From assembly GCF_009193325.2 (NCBI RefSeq), contig NZ_CP059856.1:930001-994000 (forward strand): a DNA stretch of 64,000 nt, given 5' to 3'. Source of the DNA: Bacteroides zhangwenhongii. GTDB lineage: Bacteria > Bacteroidota > Bacteroidia > Bacteroidales > Bacteroidaceae. Position numbers and translations under genes: made by a program. The notes below the pieces were generated by a model. That model was not told the DNA's origin, searched no databases, and saw only the letters and a list, made by a program, of their open reading frames with translations. Within the stretch, counting starts at the first letter, position 1, and every line of letters starts with the position of its first letter. Positions 1-8,496 of the stretch are shown one piece after another.

Positions 1-420
1 GGAGTCGGAAAACAGTATATCATGCGTACTGGATGGATGGCTTATCCGTTTGCCACTATATTTAGTAATCAGAATCCCTCATTCCTCGGTAATACTTGGA
101 CAGCAGAAAATACTAATGCGGACTATCCACGACTGACTACTTATGCTGCACGTGCCGCATGGAACTATGGAAATAATGACTTCATGTTGCAAAATAGCCG
201 TTATATCCGCTTGAAATCACTGATTGTTGGTTATACTTTACCTAAGCAGTGGACCCGGAAAGTGAAACTGGAAAAAGTGCGCGTTTATTTTTCTGGCAAC
301 GACTTATGGGAAGCAACAAGTATCAAGGATGGCTTTGACCCGGAAATGGGAGAGGTTTCGCAGATTTCAGGATATCCATTCTATCGTACCTGGTCGTTCG
401 GTGTAAATGTTGGTTTTTAA
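1..420 (+). CDS. SusC-like TonB-dependent outer-membrane transporter, C-terminal end (5' truncated by window)
   Basis: The frame is open from base 1, so this is the last 139 residues of a gene that begins outside the window. It ends in the typical SusC C-terminus: the segment SRYIRLKSLIVGYTLP, a strand with VRVYFSGNDLWE, a GFDPEMG loop, and a final aromatic residue (GVNVGF) that serves as the beta-barrel insertion signal. The same segments recur at the end of the complete SusC at 31407-34646. SusC proteins import oligosaccharides across the outer membrane with a SusD lid. The SusD-like gene begins 20 bp downstream, which supports the assignment. Substrate cannot be read from this fragment. 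Confidence 0.93.
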   Translation, partial: GVGKQYIMRTGWMAYPFATIFSNQNPSFLGNTWTAENTNADYPRLTTYAARAAWNYGNNDFMLQNSRYIRLKSLIVGYTLPKQWTRKVKLEKVRVYFSGNDLWEATSIKDGFDPEMGEVSQISGYPFYRTWSFGVNVGF

Positions 421-440
421 TAATATAAAGAAGAAAAAAT

Positions 441-2243
441 ATGAAAAAGATATTATATACAGCATTGCTATCTATCACTCTGACATTCGGATTGTCTGCC
501 TGTTCGGACTGGTTTTTGGATAAGGAGCCGCAGGATGAAAGAACAGATGTGGTGTATTTTAAAACAGCTTCACAATTTAAGGAATATACAGCAGGTTTTT
601 ATAACCAACTTCAAGGATGGGGAAGTCCGTATGGCGGTTATGCAGCATTTATGGATGTGGCAACTGACTTGTCCGGTTATTTAAATAATATTCACAATGA
701 TGTAGGACACGGGAATATATTGGTGCCGACAACTGACGTTCGGTGGGATAACTGTTACAAGCAAATCCGTACTGTGAATATACTTTTTGAAAAAGCAGAG
801 AACTATCCGGGAAGTCAAGAGGAGATTAAACAATATTTGGCTGAAGCGCATTTTTTCCGGGCATACAATTACTTCTTTTTACTCCAATTTTTTGGAGGAG
901 TTCCTGTTGTGACGATTCCTTTGGATGTTAATTCGCCGGAATTATATGGTGTACGCAACAGTCGTTACGAAGTAGTGAATCTGATTCTTCAAGATTTGGA
1001 TCATGCGATAGCCGGATTACCAAAGGAGACCTTGATTTCTTCTGCTGACAAAGGACGAATCAGTTATCATGGGGCGGAAGCATTCAAGGCACGTGTATTA
1101 CTCTATGAAGCTACATGGCGGAAGTATGTGGGGACTAGTACAGACTTTAAAGGATCGGGTGGACCGGTTACTGATCAGGTTGATGATTTTTTGGATGAGG
1201 CTATTCGCCTGTGTAGTGAAATAATAGATGACAACTTATATAGTATCTGGAATCATAATAACTTGTCTGGAATGAAGGATTTGAGCTATCGTTACCTGTT
1301 CTGTCTGGAAGATGCGACGACCAATCCTGTAGGGATGACAAAAGAATCGAACAAGGAATTCATCATTAAAAGTGTTTATGATGAAAACATAAAGCCTGGC
1401 AATGTAAACCTGAATCAGACAGTAAGAAAGATGGATGCCAGTCGCAAGTTGATGGATATGTTTTTGTGTAGTGATGGTCTGCCGGTAGAAATATCGAATG
1501 AGTTCCAGGGCTATGCTACTCCTGAAGCCGAGTTCCTGAACCGTGACAATCGTATGAAATCTATTATTGATATGGATACTCAAACGGCTGCTGCCAAGGA
1601 ATTGAAAACTGGTACTTCCGGTTATGGCAATAAGAAATTTGTTTGCGATGCACGGGCCAATCTGAAAGAATCTCCTGACTATCCGGTGCTTCGTCTGGCA
1701 GAGATCTATCTGATTTATGCAGAGGCAGTGTGTGAACGGAACAACGGACAAATTACCGATGAACAATTGAATTATTCTATTAATAAATTGCGTGGACGTG
1801 CCGGTATTGCCAATTTGACGAATGCATTGGTTGATAAGATAAAGGCTGGAACCGGAACAACAAAGAGCAAGGGGGAGGTGATGTTGGATGAGATTCGCCG
1901 TGAAAGAACAATAGAACTTTATATGGAAGGTTTCCGCTTTGATGATTTGAAACGTTGGGGCATTGCAGAGAATGAACTGAATGAATCACGTTTGGGAACG
2001 GTAGTAGGCAGCTCCGTTTATCCCACTACTTTTGTAGATGCTAGCGGTAATGCAACGAGTAAGTATTTGAGAAATACTTACATATGGGGAGAAGAACAGA
2101 TAGATACGCAATGGGGTAAATTGAATTGTGTTGTGATAGATGGTAAAACTAATTTCAACTTTAGCCGGAGTAATTATTTATGGCCGTTGCCTCAACAGCA
2201 AATTAGCCTGAATCCCAGTTTGGTACAAAATCCGGGATATTAA
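441..2243 (+). CDS. SusD/RagB-like surface glycan-binding lipoprotein
   Basis: This 600-residue protein has a lipoprotein signal ending LSAC at Cys21, followed by acidic residues as in surface-exposed Bacteroides lipoproteins. Family hallmarks are visible: an N-terminal TPR-like region with YLAEAHFFRAYNYFFLL, a middle region with PVLRLAEIYLIYAEAV, the helix RRERTIELYMEGFRFDDLKR, and the C-terminal signature LWPLPQQQISLNPSLVQNPGY. SusD-like proteins cap the SusC barrel and bind the glycan. It follows the SusC end by 20 bp and precedes two glycan-binding lipoproteins, so it is the second gene of a PUL operon. Its paralogue is at 34657-36408. Length is in the upper normal range for the family (about 500-620). 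Confidence 0.95.
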   Translation: MKKILYTALLSITLTFGLSACSDWFLDKEPQDERTDVVYFKTASQFKEYTAGFYNQLQGWGSPYGGYAAFMDVATDLSGYLNNIHNDVGHGNILVPTTDVRWDNCYKQIRTVNILFEKAENYPGSQEEIKQYLAEAHFFRAYNYFFLLQFFGGVPVVTIPLDVNSPELYGVRNSRYEVVNLILQDLDHAIAGLPKETLISSADKGRISYHGAEAFKARVLLYEATWRKYVGTSTDFKGSGGPVTDQVDDFLDEAIRLCSEIIDDNLYSIWNHNNLSGMKDLSYRYLFCLEDATTNPVGMTKESNKEFIIKSVYDENIKPGNVNLNQTVRKMDASRKLMDMFLCSDGLPVEISNEFQGYATPEAEFLNRDNRMKSIIDMDTQTAAAKELKTGTSGYGNKKFVCDARANLKESPDYPVLRLAEIYLIYAEAVCERNNGQITDEQLNYSINKLRGRAGIANLTNALVDKIKAGTGTTKSKGEVMLDEIRRERTIELYMEGFRFDDLKRWGIAENELNESRLGTVVGSSVYPTTFVDASGNATSKYLRNTYIWGEEQIDTQWGKLNCVVIDGKTNFNFSRSNYLWPLPQQQISLNPSLVQNPGY

Positions 2244-2277
2244 TGACAAGTGATAAACTGATTAAAGATATAGATGT

Positions 2278-3546
2278 ATGAAAAGTCTTATAAAAAATAT
2301 AGTTGTGATAGGAGGGTTTTCCGCTCTACTCTTCAGTTGTGAGAAAGATGGTAAAAAACAGGAGTTCTATTATCCGGAACCCACTGTAACCGGCATCTAT
2401 CCAGCAAGTGGATATACACTATCCCAAGTGGCTATCAATGGTGAAAATTTCGGTGAACGTCTGGAGCCGGTGAGTGTACATTTCGGTGATAAGAAAGCGG
2501 AAGTTGTTTCGTGCAAGAATAATCGTATTATAGTAGTGGTGCCTAAGGATGCGGTGAGCAGTGATGTGGTGTTGAAGGTGTGGCAGTATGAATTTGATAA
2601 TGTAGGTAAGTTTACTGTAATGCCTAAGCCTACTATAACTTCCGTAAGTTCTTCCAATACAGAATGTCCGTTATTCGCTGCGGAAAATGATGTGATAACT
2701 ATTTTCGGGACTTCGTTCGGCACGGAAAAAGAAAATATAACTGTTAAAATCGGTACTAAGTTAGCAGAAGTCATTTCAGTACAAGATGAGGAAATCCAAG
2801 TAAAAACTCCTGCCGGTTATGGAATCGGTACTGTGCAAGTGAATGTCAATGGATATGAAACGGAAAATGGAAGTTTCTTGGATCCTGCTTATACGGGAGA
2901 TTTGACAGTGTATGCTTTGAAAAACAGTAGTCAGCCATTTGTCAAAACAGATGAACCATTGGAATCAGATGTTTGGGCTATTCCTACAGAATGGCAGTAT
3001 AATGATAAGTTTTATTATGATGAAAGCGGGACAAAAGTGCTGATTCGTCCGTTAGTGATTGACAAAAATTACCCGGATGGGTGTATTTCCTTATTGTGTA
3101 ACCAATGGGCGAATGCCAATCATAAACACGGATTAGAAAATGCTAAGATGTATCAGGTATCCACTTTGCCTGCCGGAACCTATAAGATATCTTGTTTTGT
3201 TCCTGAATGTGTGGGGCTGGGTGGTAATCTTGAAGTGATTGTCGGAGTGACAACAGGAAATGGGACATTGCCTGATCTGGCAGCAACGGATGGTGGATGG
3301 CTACCGGTTGATGAAACGGCCTTTTTGGAAGATTTATCCGGGAAAAAAGCATACTGTCGACTGACAGACAATAAATCCCTGGGCTATGACCAGGCAAGAG
3401 GCGCAGTGGAATTCACGTTAAATATGGTATTAACAGAGACAACGGAAGTTACGATTGGTTTTGTCGCTAATGTCGGTATGCTGAATAATACCAGTAAAGG
3501 AGGTAATGTCAACATTTCTAAGATGGTGGTGGAAAGAGAAAACTAA
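2278..3546 (+). CDS. IPT/TIG-domain surface glycan-binding lipoprotein (SGBP), short form
   Basis: A 422-residue lipoprotein with the lipobox Cys at residue 21. Two IPT/TIG immunoglobulin-like repeats (about residues 35-115 and 116-205) carry the usual pattern of an initial PxVxxIxPxSG-like strand and a GxNFG turn. A C-terminal domain of about 210 residues follows. It is strongly similar to the C-terminus of the next gene: both contain LCNQWANANHKH, ENAKMYQV, LPAGTYKIS and TTEVTIGFVAN. That domain resembles the DUF5013-type endings of Bacteroides SusE/SusF-position proteins (from memory, unverified). Position after SusD with a 34-bp gap is the classical SusE/SusF slot, so cell-surface glycan capture is the likely role. 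The TIG repeats probably act as spacers. Confidence 0.85.
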   Translation: MKSLIKNIVVIGGFSALLFSCEKDGKKQEFYYPEPTVTGIYPASGYTLSQVAINGENFGERLEPVSVHFGDKKAEVVSCKNNRIIVVVPKDAVSSDVVLKVWQYEFDNVGKFTVMPKPTITSVSSSNTECPLFAAENDVITIFGTSFGTEKENITVKIGTKLAEVISVQDEEIQVKTPAGYGIGTVQVNVNGYETENGSFLDPAYTGDLTVYALKNSSQPFVKTDEPLESDVWAIPTEWQYNDKFYYDESGTKVLIRPLVIDKNYPDGCISLLCNQWANANHKHGLENAKMYQVSTLPAGTYKISCFVPECVGLGGNLEVIVGVTTGNGTLPDLAATDGGWLPVDETAFLEDLSGKKAYCRLTDNKSLGYDQARGAVEFTLNMVLTETTEVTIGFVANVGMLNNTSKGGNVNISKMVVEREN

Positions 3547-3566
3547 TCAACTAAAAATCGAAAAAG

Positions 3567-5612
3567 ATGAAGAAAATATATGATTTTATATGCTTTGGGG
3601 CTTTGTTTCTATTTGCTTCTTGTGGAGAAGACGGAACAGATGTCTTCGAGTTAGGGACTGAAGACCCGGTAGTAACTATAACTGCACTTTCACCTGATTA
3701 TGGTTATTCAGGGGATGAGTTTGACGTGATTGGTGATAACTTAGCCGGAGCAGTGGATTTCGTAAAGGTCAATATCGGAGAGAACGTTGCCAAAGTGTTG
3801 TCTTGTACGGACGAACGCATTACAGTACGGATACCGGAGGATGCTACGACAGGAAAGATATCCGTGAAATTCTTTAATGAGGAATTGAAAACAGACTTGA
3901 TGCTTAGGGTTTTGGGTAAACCATCCGTTGAGTCTATTAGCAAAGAATGGGGATTTGTTGGTGATTTAATAACTTTTACCGGAACAGAGTTGGGTACGAA
4001 AGCGGATGATATCAAGATGATATTCGGTGATGCGAAAGTCAATGCGCCTGTGACGGAATGGAGTGAAACTTCTTTCACTGTGCAAATACCGGTTGGTGCT
4101 ACTTCCGGTAAGATTGGTTTAATAGTCTATACGCAAAATGTAAATACACCCGTGAATGAATTTACCATTCGTCAGCATGCTACATTGGCTAGTCTTACAC
4201 CTGCTGTCGCTTATAAAGGGTCGGAAGTGACGATTAAAGGAACGAGCTTTGGAACGACAACAGAAGGTGTGAAAGTTCTTGTGGGAGGGGTGGAAGCAGA
4301 GGTACTTTCATGTAATGAAGAAGAAATTAAGATACGTATCCCGATCAGTGGATCTTTGGCGGACGATCAGGAAGTGGCGGTGAAAGTGGTTACTCCGTAT
4401 GAGGAGGTAGAAGGTGAATTGAAATTTACCGTGAAAGCTACTCCAGTGGTAGATGCTAGTACAGGTGTTTCTCCATTAGAAGGATATATCGGTACGGCAG
4501 TAACGATCACAGGAAATCATATGCCGGAAACTGCGGAATTATTAGTGGCGAAGTTTAATGAGGTACAGGCAACGGTTAGTGATTATCAATATAAGGATGG
4601 CGGTATCGGCATATTAACTGTGAAAGTCCCAAATGGAGTATCGGTAGGAAATGTAAAGATAACTTTGTCTGTTGGTAATTTACAATTCTATGAAGGGACT
4701 TTCAAGGTTAATTCGTCACCTGTGATGAATAGCATTGTAGAGAAACTGGTACAACCTGGTGAAAACATTACTATCAAGGGGGATAATTTCGGTACTGATA
4801 AAGAGGCGGTGGATGCATTCCTCAATGAGATGCCGGTTGAGATAACTTCAATCAAAAATGATGAAATAAAGATTATAGTTCCTGTTGATTACGAAACGAC
4901 GAAAGATGCAAAAGTTCGTTTACAGTATGCTGATATTCCGACTGTGGAAGGGCAGACTGTGAATGTGATGGGTAAGACTGGTGATGTGACAGAGGTGGTG
5001 TTGCGTAATAGTCGACAACCATTTAGCAGAACAGAGGGTGCGTTGGACGGTGGTTGGGCTGTTCCTACAGATTGGGAATTTAATAATAAGTTCTATTATG
5101 AAGAAAATGGTCAAGATGTGTTGATACGTCCTATGTTATTTGATAACAATAATCTGGATGGCTGCATTTCTATGTTGTGCAATCAGTGGGCGAATGCTAA
5201 TCATAAGCATGCGCTAGAAAATGCCAAGATGTATCAGGTTACACCATTGCCTGCCGGAACGTATAAAATTTCGTGGACTGTAGCTGAATGCAATACAGTG
5301 AGAGGCAACTTTGGAGTAATAATCGGAGTGGTAAAAGGCGAAGCTACACTTCCTGATTTGTCAGTAGTGAATGGTGCATGGATACCTGATGATGAGTCTG
5401 TTTTTGTCGAAAAAACGGATGGCAGTAAATCTTACGTTAGAATATCTGATAATAAAGTGCTTAGAGCAGAAGGACCGAAGAACTTTGATATGACTTTTGT
5501 ACAGTCAGAGACGACGGAAGTAACCATTGGCTTTGTGGCAAATATCGGTATGGATAGAAATAACGGTGGAGGTAATGTCGATATTACCGATATATCTATA
5601 GAACGACAATAA
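3567..5612 (+). CDS. IPT/TIG-domain surface glycan-binding lipoprotein (SGBP), long form
   Basis: A 681-residue lipoprotein with the lipobox FASC at Cys19 and an acidic stretch after it (GEDGTDVFE). I count five IPT/TIG repeats: about residues 33-118, 119-203, 204-292, 293-380 and 381-467. Each has a conserved PxxxYxGxxVTIxGxxFG-like entry. A C-terminal domain of about 210 residues is homologous to that of the preceding gene. The protein is therefore built as a longer stalk carrying the same putative binding head. It lies 20 bp after its paralogue and 25 bp before a lyase-like gene, so it is co-transcribed. Surface exposure and glycan binding are inferred from context and architecture; no binding residues can be identified. 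Confidence 0.85.
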   Translation: MKKIYDFICFGALFLFASCGEDGTDVFELGTEDPVVTITALSPDYGYSGDEFDVIGDNLAGAVDFVKVNIGENVAKVLSCTDERITVRIPEDATTGKISVKFFNEELKTDLMLRVLGKPSVESISKEWGFVGDLITFTGTELGTKADDIKMIFGDAKVNAPVTEWSETSFTVQIPVGATSGKIGLIVYTQNVNTPVNEFTIRQHATLASLTPAVAYKGSEVTIKGTSFGTTTEGVKVLVGGVEAEVLSCNEEEIKIRIPISGSLADDQEVAVKVVTPYEEVEGELKFTVKATPVVDASTGVSPLEGYIGTAVTITGNHMPETAELLVAKFNEVQATVSDYQYKDGGIGILTVKVPNGVSVGNVKITLSVGNLQFYEGTFKVNSSPVMNSIVEKLVQPGENITIKGDNFGTDKEAVDAFLNEMPVEITSIKNDEIKIIVPVDYETTKDAKVRLQYADIPTVEGQTVNVMGKTGDVTEVVLRNSRQPFSRTEGALDGGWAVPTDWEFNNKFYYEENGQDVLIRPMLFDNNNLDGCISMLCNQWANANHKHALENAKMYQVTPLPAGTYKISWTVAECNTVRGNFGVIIGVVKGEATLPDLSVVNGAWIPDDESVFVEKTDGSKSYVRISDNKVLRAEGPKNFDMTFVQSETTEVTIGFVANIGMDRNNGGGNVDITDISIERQ

Positions 5613-5637
5613 TTAAGAACTAAAATATAGAACGATC

Positions 5638-6927
5638 ATGAAGAAACTATATTATGTAATTGCAGTATTTTTCTTTTCATCATGTGGAGATGGCATTGAT
5701 TTACCATCCCCCGGAGTGGAGACTGACTTGTATAAATTGACAGTGAAAGAAAATAAGGAAGCACTGATGCAGGTTCCGCTGAAAGCCATAAGTGAACCTA
5801 TGATTCATTGTGGTGCTTTGCACACACCCGAAGATTTCGAGTATGTTAAAGCACGTTTGAGTAGAAATCCTTGGAAAAGCGGATATGAGATATTGGTTGA
5901 TAACTATCATTCCCGTTTGGATTATGTCGCTAACCCGCAGGCTGATATCCGGCGCGGAGAGTCGGGAAATGAGAATTATATGGTAGCGGCTAATGATGTA
6001 GCTGCCGCTTATCAGATGGGACTTCGTTATCATTTAGGTGATGGAAATGCTTATGCTGACCACGCTATTGAAATATTGGATGGCTGGGCGGTAACTTGCA
6101 AGGTCGTTGCAGGTAATTCTAACTTGGCATTGGCAGCCGGTCTCTATGGATATGAATTTGCTGTTGCAGGAGAATTGCTTCGTGATTATTGGAAAGAGAA
6201 AGATGAAAGTGGTTTTGCCAGATATCAGCAATGGATGCTTGATGTCTTTTATGTGGCTAACCATGATTTTCTGGTTAATCATTTTGGTACTGTTCCGGGA
6301 CACTATTGGGCGAACTGGGGACTTTGTAACCTTGCATCGATGATTGGCATTGGGATTCTAACAGATCGTCGCGATATTTATAATGAAGCGATTGAACATT
6401 TACAAATAGGAGATACTAATGGAAGATTAACCTATGCTATTAATCATGTATTTACGGGAGATTATGCTAATCTGGCTCAATGGCAGGAAAGTGGACGTGA
6501 CATGGGGCATACCTTGCTGTGTCAGGGGCTAATGGGAACTATCTGCCAATTAACCTGGAATCAAGGGGATGATTTTTTTGGATATGATGATAATCGTTAT
6601 TTGAAGGGGTGTGAATATAACGGACGTTATTTGGTAGCTAGTATGGATGTCCCTTTTGAAGCTTATGCTCGTACTTGGAACAATGCTTGGGGACCGACCA
6701 CAGACAAAATATTGACTATTGCTGACCGTAATGGTAGTAATGGTTCCGGTCCTATCTGGGCATTAGCTTATTATCATTATTCCAAGATAAAAGGATTGGA
6801 TGCGGAAAAATGCCAATATTCCAAAATGGGGATGGAGTTGAGTTTTCCCGAGCAAGGCGGGCTGGGTTCCACTAGTGGTGGTTATGACAATTTAGGCTTT
6901 GGTACATTAATGTATTCAAGAGAGTAA
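5638..6927 (+). CDS. Alginate-lyase-superfamily (PF05426-like) lipoprotein, candidate polysaccharide lyase
   Basis: A 429-residue lipoprotein with Cys16 after FFFSS. The body is an (alpha/alpha)-toroid-type protein like the PF05426 alginate lyases. Visible landmarks are the entry motif HTPEDFEYVKARL, the DVAAAYQMGLRY helix, DGWAVTCK, a WANWGLCN helix, the motif ESGRDMGH (Glu284-His291) and the C-terminal TSGGYDNLGFGTLMYSRE. The same landmarks occur in the paralogue at 39269-40624, and ESGRDxGH is the strongest shared block, so it is a candidate active-site segment. PF05426 proteins include CAZy families PL5 and PL38, active on alginate or glucuronan. I favour a PL38-like assignment but cannot prove it. 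The GH88 and mannonate genes in the region fit a lyase that leaves unsaturated uronic acids. Confidence 0.72.
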   Translation: MKKLYYVIAVFFFSSCGDGIDLPSPGVETDLYKLTVKENKEALMQVPLKAISEPMIHCGALHTPEDFEYVKARLSRNPWKSGYEILVDNYHSRLDYVANPQADIRRGESGNENYMVAANDVAAAYQMGLRYHLGDGNAYADHAIEILDGWAVTCKVVAGNSNLALAAGLYGYEFAVAGELLRDYWKEKDESGFARYQQWMLDVFYVANHDFLVNHFGTVPGHYWANWGLCNLASMIGIGILTDRRDIYNEAIEHLQIGDTNGRLTYAINHVFTGDYANLAQWQESGRDMGHTLLCQGLMGTICQLTWNQGDDFFGYDDNRYLKGCEYNGRYLVASMDVPFEAYARTWNNAWGPTTDKILTIADRNGSNGSGPIWALAYYHYSKIKGLDAEKCQYSKMGMELSFPEQGGLGSTSGGYDNLGFGTLMYSRE

Positions 6928-6933
6928 AAAGAG

Positions 6934-6968
6934 AAGGAATAGTCTCAAGAATAATGAAACTATTCCTT
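6934..6968 (+). terminator. Intra-operon hairpin between lyase and GH28 genes
   Basis: Inverted repeat AAGGAATAGT (6934-6943) and ACTATTCCTT (6959-6968), a perfect 10-bp stem with a 15-base loop, starting 7 bp after the stop codon and followed by TTCC rather than a long T tract. It could attenuate or stabilise the mRNA of the upstream genes relative to the downstream hydrolases. It is not a canonical strong terminator. Confidence 0.5.
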
Positions 6969-7001
6969 TCCATTTATTGAAAATCTTAGAATGTTTGTGG
7001 T

Positions 7002-8450
7002 ATGCTAAGAAAATACTTATTTTTGTTGATTCTTGTGTTGGTAGGGAATATTGCATTTTCCCAGAGTAAATTAGTTACCTGGGATGCTCCCTTGGGAACG
7101 GTTTTGAATAAAGATTTCACAGTCAAAGTGCGCCAACCGGGGGGGGAATGGAAAGTTTTATCTACCTATTTGATAAAAGTCGATGAAGTGAGAGAAACGA
7201 AACATCATATAGAAGATGCTTCAATGGTAACTTTTGATTTTATGGGAACAGTTGAAGTTGCTGTCACTTATAATAAGGGAAAAGTGAATACTGCGAAAGT
7301 GCGGCCCCTCTCATATGATATTCCGTTTCAGATAGTAGATAATACGGTGATATTCTCATTAGATTGTCCTCGGAATTTGTCTGTGGAGGTGAATGGAGAT
7401 ATTTTCCATAATCTGCATCTGTTTGCGAATAAGCCGGAAGAGAATGTACCGGATAAGAACGATCCTGATGTTATTTATTATGGACCGGGTATTCATGAGG
7501 TGGATAATGGAGAATTGAAAGTACCATCAGGAAAAACCGTTTATCTTGCCGGTGGAGCTGTACTAATGGGACGCGTGTTAATAGAAAATGTGAACGATGT
7601 GAAATTGATAGGAAGAGGGATTATTGACCATTCAATTAAGAAAGGCATTTGGATTGCAAATTCTCAAAACGTTTATGTAGAGGGGATTGTAACTACGCAA
7701 TGTGGAACAGGAGGCTCAAATAATGTAACTATCCGTTATGTCAAAAGTATAAGTTATTACGGATGGGGGGATGGTATGAATGTACTTGCCAGTAATAATG
7801 TTTTGTTTGATGGAGTTTTCTGTCGTAATTCGGATGATTGTACCACCGTTTATGGAACTCGCTTAGGCTTCGAAGGAGGATGCAGCAACATAACAATGCG
7901 GAATTCTACATTGTGGGCAGATGTGGCTCATCCAATCTTTATAGGAATTCATGGAAACTCCAATAAGCCGGAGGTATTGGAAAATCTGAACTATATAAAT
8001 ATAGATATTTTAGATCATCAGGAAAAACAACTCGATTATCAAGGATGCATGGCTATTAATGCCGGGGATAATAATCTGATACGTAAAGTCCGTTTTGAAA
8101 ATATCCGGGTGGAGGATTTCAGGCATGGACAGCTTATTAATCTACGGATCTTTTATAATGAAAAGTATTGCAGCGCTCCCGGACGAGGTATTGAGGATGT
8201 ATTATTTAAGAATATCTCTTATTCGGGAAAGAATGCTGAACTTTCTGTAATTGAAGGATACAATGAAGAACGGCAAGTTAAGAATGTTCGTTTTGAGAAT
8301 TTGCGAATTAATGATCGGCTAATTTATGATGAGATGTCTGATAAGCCTGCATGGTATAAAACATCAGACATGGCTCGCATCTATGTAGGAGCTCATACAG
8401 AGGGAATTGTCTTTTTGGATAGTAGTTCTGCAATGGCTGATGGTCATTAA
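7002..8450 (+). CDS. GH28-like parallel beta-helix glycoside hydrolase
   Basis: A 482-residue secreted protein with a signal peptide ending near AFSQ (residue 20). The N-terminal 150 residues form a beta-rich domain. From about residue 165 come right-handed parallel beta-helix repeats (GKTVYLAGGAVLMG, NVKLIG-type coils, NVTIRYVKS, NNVLFDGVFC). Candidate catalytic residues lie in DGMNV and NSDDC, which resemble the Asp clusters of the GH28/GH49 clan, and in IGIHGN, which replaces the usual GHG of polygalacturonases. Such enzymes hydrolyse galacturonides and related polymers. In this operon it may cleave a uronic-acid or rhamnose linkage. The missing canonical GHG/RIK signature means exact activity and even family (GH28 versus GH49-like) are uncertain. 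It starts 74 bp after the lyase gene. Confidence 0.72.
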   Translation: MLRKYLFLLILVLVGNIAFSQSKLVTWDAPLGTVLNKDFTVKVRQPGGEWKVLSTYLIKVDEVRETKHHIEDASMVTFDFMGTVEVAVTYNKGKVNTAKVRPLSYDIPFQIVDNTVIFSLDCPRNLSVEVNGDIFHNLHLFANKPEENVPDKNDPDVIYYGPGIHEVDNGELKVPSGKTVYLAGGAVLMGRVLIENVNDVKLIGRGIIDHSIKKGIWIANSQNVYVEGIVTTQCGTGGSNNVTIRYVKSISYYGWGDGMNVLASNNVLFDGVFCRNSDDCTTVYGTRLGFEGGCSNITMRNSTLWADVAHPIFIGIHGNSNKPEVLENLNYINIDILDHQEKQLDYQGCMAINAGDNNLIRKVRFENIRVEDFRHGQLINLRIFYNEKYCSAPGRGIEDVLFKNISYSGKNAELSVIEGYNEERQVKNVRFENLRINDRLIYDEMSDKPAWYKTSDMARIYVGAHTEGIVFLDSSSAMADGH

Positions 8451-8496
8451 TATTATATAGAATAATAGCCTCTTTATAGTTGGTTTATAAACTAGA

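Noticed and set aside
1236..1766. Long antisense frame within the first SusD gene
   Set aside because: It is a shadow of the SusD reading frame, has no RBS or family features and is compositionally unlike a protein gene.
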